Of a DNA stretch of 64,000 nt, positions 60,181 through 64,000 are shown piece by piece. The notes beneath the pieces are model-generated. The model was not told the DNA's origin. It ran no database searches and worked only from the letters and a program-made list of their open reading frames with translations. This DNA comes from Sandaracinaceae bacterium. GTDB taxonomy: Bacteria > Myxococcota_A > Polyangia > Polyangiales > Sandaracinaceae. The DNA lies in the NCBI GenBank assembly GCA_040218145.1, contig JAVJQK010000145.1, positions 1 through 64,000 on the forward strand, given 5' to 3'. Positions within the stretch are counted from its first letter, which is position 1. The number at the start of each line of letters is the position of its first letter. A program made the translations under genes and the position numbers.

Positions 60181-60603
60181 TCAGGCCGGGAAGTCGGTGT
60201 CGACCGCGGTGGCCGAGGACACGAGCTGCTTGCTGGCCACGACGAACTTCAGGAGCGTCGGGAGGTGACCCTTCTTCAGCTTCAGCTTGTTCTGCATCAT
60301 CGCCTTGGTCGGGTCGACGTCGCCGCTGAGCACCTCTTTCCAGCGCTCGTACTGCGCGAGCACCACGAAGTCCGCGGTCTCCGCGCCCGGCCCGTCGGTC
60401 ATCTCCGCGTCGCGGCACTTCCCCTGGTAGAGGTCGAGCACCATGGCCGTATCGTGATCGATGCCGAGCTCTGGCCGCGCCTCCACCACGTAGGCGACCT
60501 TGCCATGCGTCCAGCCCGCGCCGGCCTTCGCGTAGCCGTCGTTCGCGTTGATCGCGTCCTTGAAAGCAGCCGTCCACTCGGCCGAAGGAAACTTGATGCC
60601 CAC
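60181..60603 (-). CDS. SCP2 sterol-binding domain protein (140 aa)
   Basis: GTG 60603 chosen for GGAGG upstream. FPSAEWTAAFKDAINANDGY, KVAYVVEARPELGIDHDTAM, VVLAQYERWKEVLSGDVDPT, MMQNKLKLKKGHLPTLLKFV: the classic SCP2 pattern with the conserved KLKLKKG segment. A small soluble lipid carrier. Confidence 0.7.
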   Translation of the reverse strand: MGIKFPSAEWTAAFKDAINANDGYAKAGAGWTHGKVAYVVEARPELGIDHDTAMVLDLYQGKCRDAEMTDGPGAETADFVVLAQYERWKEVLSGDVDPTKAMMQNKLKLKKGHLPTLLKFVVASKQLVSSATAVDTDFPA

Positions 60604-60866
60604 CGCTCTGCCTCCGCAGGGAATCGAATCAGGGCGCGGAAAGTAGGCTGGGCACGAGCGCGACGCAACGCGGGCCCGCGTTTGCTTCGACGCCGCCCCC
60701 ACCGGAAGCTAGAGATCGCTCCCGTCGGGGCTGTGCTCTACTGTCGGAACGTTTTTCGCGGCGAGGCGTTCTGAGGCGAACCTTCCAGGAGGCTCGCGCG
60801 TCCCAGCTGCACTAGGAAGCTCTCATCCGGTTCTCGACCGCCATCGCCCAGCTGCTCCTCGCCCAG

Positions 60867-61982
60867 GTGAAGGGTGTCGGCTGGCCCGTGCTCATCTCGC
60901 TGGGGCTGCACGTCGCCCTCGCGGTGGCGGTGCTGCGCGCGCCGTCGGCGTGGCTCGAGGGCGAGCCCGAGCCGGAGCCGGTGGAGATCACGATCCTCAC
61001 GCCCGAGCCGGAGCCGCGCCCGGACGCGCCGGCCGAAGAAGAGACGGCGCCGGAGCCTCGCCCCGTCCCGCCCGAGCCCGAAGAGGCGCCCCCGCAGACG
61101 GCGCCGGCCGCGGCCGCGATCCAGCTCCCCGGCCCCGCGGTGGAGCCCGACACCCAGCCGGGCACGGGTGAGCCGGTGCCGAGCGTGGTGGAGCTCCCGA
61201 GCGTGGAGCAGGAGCCGCGGCCCGCGCGCGAGGAGACGGCCGAGGAGCGTCGCCAGCGGCTGGCGGCCATGCTCGACCCGTCGCGGGTGGCGCGCGGATC
61301 CTACGTGCCGACGGGCCCCGGGCCCTCGCAGCGCAGCGGCCCGGCGGGTCTGCAGACGGGTCCGCGTGGGCCGAGCGAGGCCGAGATCGAGCGCCGCCTC
61401 CAGGATGGGCTCCGCGCCGAGGCGATGACCAAGAACCACACCACGCGCGAGCGTGTGGTCCCGCGTCGCCGCTCCGACGGGTCGTACGCGTGGCAGGGGC
61501 ACCGCTTCACGGCGATCATCCAGCCCGACGGGAGCGTGGACTTCGAGGATCAGGGCAACGTGCAGACCGACGGGTTCAGCACGTCCGGATCGTTCGACGC
61601 GATGGACGCCATCATGGGCGCGGCGGGCCAGGATCCGTACGGCTACGAGCGTGAGCGCTTCATGCGCGAGACGGAGGAGCTGCGGCATCGGCTCGAGGCG
61701 GAGCACCGCCGCCAGCAGATGGCGCGCGGGCTCCGCGGGCTGCGGGGACGCCTGTCCCGGGTCTGGGGCACGGAGAGCCGAAGCCACGCGCAGCGGCGAA
61801 GACGCATCTTCCAGATCTGGGACGAGATCGCGGAGGACGGCAGCTCCGCCGGGGCGCGGGAGCTCGTCATCACGTTCATCCGCGAGACCCTCCCGCAGGG
61901 ACACGAGCACGCTTACACGACGGCCGAGATCAGCCGCTTCAACGGCGAGCGCGAGAGCACCGAGCGCTTCGAGCCGTACTGA
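60867..61982 (+). CDS. TonB-like inner-membrane protein, Pro/Glu-rich (371 aa)
   Basis: GTG 60867. N-terminal helix MKGVGWPVLISLGLHVALAV, then a proline/glutamate linker (PEPEPVEITILTPEPEPRP), as in TonB/TolA proteins. C-terminal half is unlike TonB: it has DGSYAWQGHRFTAIIQPDGS, many Arg/Glu helices and VITFIRETLPQGHEHAYTTA. Links membrane to periplasm presumably; not assigned. No ExbB/D nearby. Confidence 0.65.
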   Translation: MKGVGWPVLISLGLHVALAVAVLRAPSAWLEGEPEPEPVEITILTPEPEPRPDAPAEEETAPEPRPVPPEPEEAPPQTAPAAAAIQLPGPAVEPDTQPGTGEPVPSVVELPSVEQEPRPAREETAEERRQRLAAMLDPSRVARGSYVPTGPGPSQRSGPAGLQTGPRGPSEAEIERRLQDGLRAEAMTKNHTTRERVVPRRRSDGSYAWQGHRFTAIIQPDGSVDFEDQGNVQTDGFSTSGSFDAMDAIMGAAGQDPYGYERERFMRETEELRHRLEAEHRRQQMARGLRGLRGRLSRVWGTESRSHAQRRRRIFQIWDEIAEDGSSAGARELVITFIRETLPQGHEHAYTTAEISRFNGERESTERFEPY

Positions 61983-62066
61983 CGGCGTCAGCCTGGACGG
62001 ATCTCGAGCCGTCCACTTCGACCGGACAAGGGTTCCGTCCCGCGCCGGATTCGGTATGATGCCGCC

Positions 62067-62426
62067 GTGGGGCAAGTCGGGGGCGATACGCGCACTGTCC
62101 TCGTCGTCGAAGACGAGGATGGGGTCCGTCGTGTGGTGGTTCGGGTGGTCGAGGCCGCCGGATACCGCGTGATCAGCGCGTGTGAGCCCGACGAGGCGCT
62201 GACCCTGCTCGATGGCGCCATTCCCGATGCGGTGGTCACCGACGTGAGCATGCCGCACGGCGGCGGCACCCGGCTCGTGGAGGAGCTCCGCAAGAGCCGC
62301 CCCGAGCTGCCCGTGGTGTTCATGACGGGCTACGCACCCGACGACGAGGGGCTCGCAGGGGTGGTGCTGCTCAAGCCGTTCCGGCCGAATCAGCTGCTCG
62401 AGGCCCTGAAGAAGGCGTTCGGCTGA
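62067..62426 (+). CDS. single-domain response regulator (CheY-like)
   Basis: 119 aa, GTG 62067. VLVVEDEDGVRRVVVRVVEA, VVTDVSMPHGGG with phospho-Asp, VVFMTGYAP (Thr), VLLKPFRP (Lys). No output domain; a phosphate-relay or motility-type partner. No kinase adjacent. Confidence 0.85.
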   Translation: MGQVGGDTRTVLVVEDEDGVRRVVVRVVEAAGYRVISACEPDEALTLLDGAIPDAVVTDVSMPHGGGTRLVEELRKSRPELPVVFMTGYAPDDEGLAGVVLLKPFRPNQLLEALKKAFG

Positions 62427-62474
62427 GGCCCGCCTCTCGAAGAGACACCTCGAGCCCATATCGACGAGGGACAC

Positions 62475-63074
62475 ATGGACGAGCGACCCATCGACGTCAG
62501 CGTCGTGATGCTCGGGCTCGACGCGAACGCGCGCCGCGAGATCCAGGACGCGATGGACGCGATCGCGTCGAGCGGCGACACCGCGAGCCCGGCGGGGCTG
62601 GTGCAGATGCTCCGCGAGGCGATCGCGGTCCTGCTCGGGCGTCGCGAGGCGTGGACGCACGCCGCGGCCGAGAACCACGCGCCGATGCCGCCGGAAGACG
62701 CGGAGGCGAAGTTCGGCCTCGCGGCGCACCGCGCCCGCGCGCGCTTCGAGCACGAGCTGGTCCGGGCCCACGCGGGTGAGGTCGCGCGCCCGAAGGCGCC
62801 CCCGCTACCTCCGCAGCCGGACGTCCCCGGCGTGGTGGTGGTGACGCTCGTCGTGGCCGCGCGGCGTGTGCTGCGCGACGTGGTCGACGTCCGCGACCGC
62901 GCCGCGCTCCAGCTCGCGCTGGACGCGCTCGCGGCGATCGATCCGGGCGACTTCGTCGCGATGGAGGTGATCTGGTCGCCGGCCGATCCGCGAGAGCGCG
63001 TGCCGGTCGAGACGCTCGAGGCGAACCACCCGGAGCTGGTCCGCCTGCCGCTCGAGACGGAAGGCCGCGCCTGA
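62475..63074 (+). CDS. DUF1517-like protein (199 aa)
   Basis: ATG 62475. N-terminal MDERPIDVSVVMLGLDANAR, helical middle, C-terminal PGVVVVTLVVAARRVLRDVV and DFVAMEVIWSPADPRERVPV, a pattern seen in DUF1517 proteins. No membrane helix visible in this short form. Stop overlaps pgeF start (ATG/TGA share a base). Function unknown. Confidence 0.6.
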   Translation: MDERPIDVSVVMLGLDANARREIQDAMDAIASSGDTASPAGLVQMLREAIAVLLGRREAWTHAAAENHAPMPPEDAEAKFGLAAHRARARFEHELVRAHAGEVARPKAPPLPPQPDVPGVVVVTLVVAARRVLRDVVDVRDRAALQLALDALAAIDPGDFVAMEVIWSPADPRERVPVETLEANHPELVRLPLETEGRA

Positions 63075-63820
63075 TGTGGCTGCGCTCGAAGCGGCTCGAG
63101 GAGGCGGGGTTCCGGCACGCCTTCTCCACGCGCGAGGGGGGCGTGAGCGAGGGGCCGTTCGCGAGCCTCAACCTCGCGCGCACGGTCGGGGACGACCCGG
63201 CGGCGGTGGCGGAGAACACGCGGCGGTTCGAGGCGGCGCTCGAATGTGACCGCCTCTACGAGGTCAGCCAGGTCCACGGGCGCGCGGTCGAGCGCGTCAG
63301 CCATGAGCCGGTGGCGGAGGTCCGTCGTCGCGAGGCCGACGCGCTGGTGACCTCGGTCGCGGGCGCCGCGGTGGCGGTGCGGACCGCCGACTGCGTGCCC
63401 ATCCTGCTCGCCGATCCCGCCTCTGGCGCGGTGGCGGCGGTGCACGCGGGCTGGCGCGGCGTCGCCCAGAACATCCTCCGCGTGGCCCTCGAGGAGCTGG
63501 GGGCGGCCGATCCGATCGCCGCCATCGGCCCGCACATCCGGCTCGACGCGTTCGAGGTGGGGGACGAGGTCGCGGCGGAGATCGCGCGCGCCGTCCCGGG
63601 CGCGCGGGTGGTCGAGGCCCGCGCGCCGCGCCCCCACGTCGACCTCGCGGCCGCGGTGCGGGCGCAGCTCGCCGAGGCCGGGGTGACCGAGATCGACGAC
63701 GTGGGCGGCTGCACGCACGCCGAGCCGGCGCGCTTCTTCAGTCACCGGCGCGACGCGGGCAAGACCGGGCGTCACCTCTCGGCGATCGTCGCCCGCGCCC
63801 GCACCAGCGGCTCCACCTGA
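63074..63820 (+). CDS. pgeF: PgeF-like peptidoglycan-editing factor (laccase-domain protein)
   Basis: 248 aa, ATG 63074. Signature VRTADCVPILLAD with the metal Cys, AAVHAGWRGVAQNIL with His, and EVGDEVAAEIARAVPGA. In other bacteria PgeF removes wrongly inserted serine from peptidoglycan precursors. C-terminus RDAGKTGRHLSAIVARA is typical. Overlaps the 3' end of the reverse-strand thioesterase. Confidence 0.88.
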   Translation: MWLRSKRLEEAGFRHAFSTREGGVSEGPFASLNLARTVGDDPAAVAENTRRFEAALECDRLYEVSQVHGRAVERVSHEPVAEVRRREADALVTSVAGAAVAVRTADCVPILLADPASGAVAAVHAGWRGVAQNILRVALEELGAADPIAAIGPHIRLDAFEVGDEVAAEIARAVPGARVVEARAPRPHVDLAAAVRAQLAEAGVTEIDDVGGCTHAEPARFFSHRRDAGKTGRHLSAIVARARTSGST

Positions 63821-64000
63821 CCGCGGAAGCGCGGAGACCACGGGCAGGGCGTGTTCGACTCGGGGTCGAGCCGAACCAGACGCGTCTCGCCGCGCGCGTA
63901 GACGGCGTCGCCGTGCATGGAGCGGACGGACGCCTCGAGCACGAGGCTCGACGTCCCGAGGTGCACGGGGCTGATCTCCACGAGCACCTCACCCTCGCCC
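63772..64000 (-). CDS. hotdog-fold acyl-CoA thioesterase, C-terminal part (truncated by window)
   Basis: Reads leftward from the edge without a start: EVLVEISPVHLGTSSLVLEA, SVRSMHGDAVYARGETRLVR, ending VRARATIAER. This is the second half of a YbgC/4-hydroxybenzoyl-CoA thioesterase-like protein. Its stop overlaps pgeF by 49 bp. The active-site N-terminal half is outside. Confidence 0.6.
   Translation of the reverse strand, partial: GEGEVLVEISPVHLGTSSLVLEASVRSMHGDAVYARGETRLVRLDPESNTPCPWSPRFRGQVEPLVRARATIAER

Noticed and set aside
60738-62771. 677-codon reverse frame over the TonB-like and receiver genes
   Set aside because: Arg/Leu-rich antisense shadow of convincing forward genes.

Overview
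The window reads as a piece of a high-GC Myxococcota chromosome, most like the Polyangiales/Sandaracinus type. The reasons are uniformly GC-rich codon use, a MYXO-CTERM-type sorting tail on a secreted hydrolase, several lipoproteins with Asp-Ala-Gly-rich linkers and Cys-rich cores, two Ser/Thr kinases, a sigma-54 activator with an FHA domain, a multi-domain hybrid histidine kinase and a roadblock protein. The species call is inference; no rRNA is present.

Left flank (1-2289): an accessory strip with the N-terminal part of a type I restriction methyltransferase (HsdM-like, reverse strand, apparently broken, running off the edge) and one unrecognised 385-aa protein with a possible HEPN-like C-terminus.

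Prophage (about 2290-34480, 32 kb): integrated at the 3' end of tRNA-Gly(CCC). A 44-bp copy of the tRNA 3' half lies at 2290-2333 and the intact tRNA is at 34438-34510, next to a tyrosine integrase. Reverse-strand genes from 22.3 kb down to 3 kb hold: a ParB/MT-A70 methyltransferase fusion, a membrane protein (DUF6338-like), a Cys/Pro-rich protein, a PD-(D/E)XK-type nuclease, a primase-helicase whose 3' end is packed with repeats (candidate origin), terminase small and large subunits, portal, S49 protease-scaffold, decoration protein, then capsid and baseplate remnants, tail appendage genes, amidase endolysin and small membrane proteins. Forward-strand genes from 23.3 to 34.4 kb hold an XRE regulator, a tightly overlapping run of small early genes (several zinc-ribbon proteins), an SMC/Rad50-like ATPase, a recombination-type protein, a RecE/YqaJ-like nuclease, a large ParB-like protein, an excisionase-like protein and the integrase. 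A second, paralogous XRE repressor is divergent at 23 kb. A host-like lipoprotein sits in the regulatory region. The major capsid reading frame joins directly, out of frame, to the C-terminal half of a baseplate J protein: the tail module has been deleted and the prophage is very probably defective.

Host chromosome (34.5-64 kb): a TPR protein, accC-accB-aroQ and a roadblock protein in one direction; a Cys-rich lipoprotein; a Tat-type lipoprotein; a large sensor-kinase system encoded in two coupled reading frames (47020 junction); tRNA-Leu with the rare anticodon AAG and a textbook terminator; DoxX; a MYXO-CTERM hydrolase; a Ser/Thr kinase-TPR protein followed 12 bp later by an FHA-GAF-sigma54 activator; a NarL-type regulator; a lipoprotein; TauE; a DUF2252 protein; a second Ser/Thr kinase; two SCP2-like proteins; a TonB-like protein; a single-domain response regulator; a DUF1517-like protein; PgeF; and an edge-truncated thioesterase. 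The flavour is signalling plus a small fatty-acid/shikimate housekeeping block.
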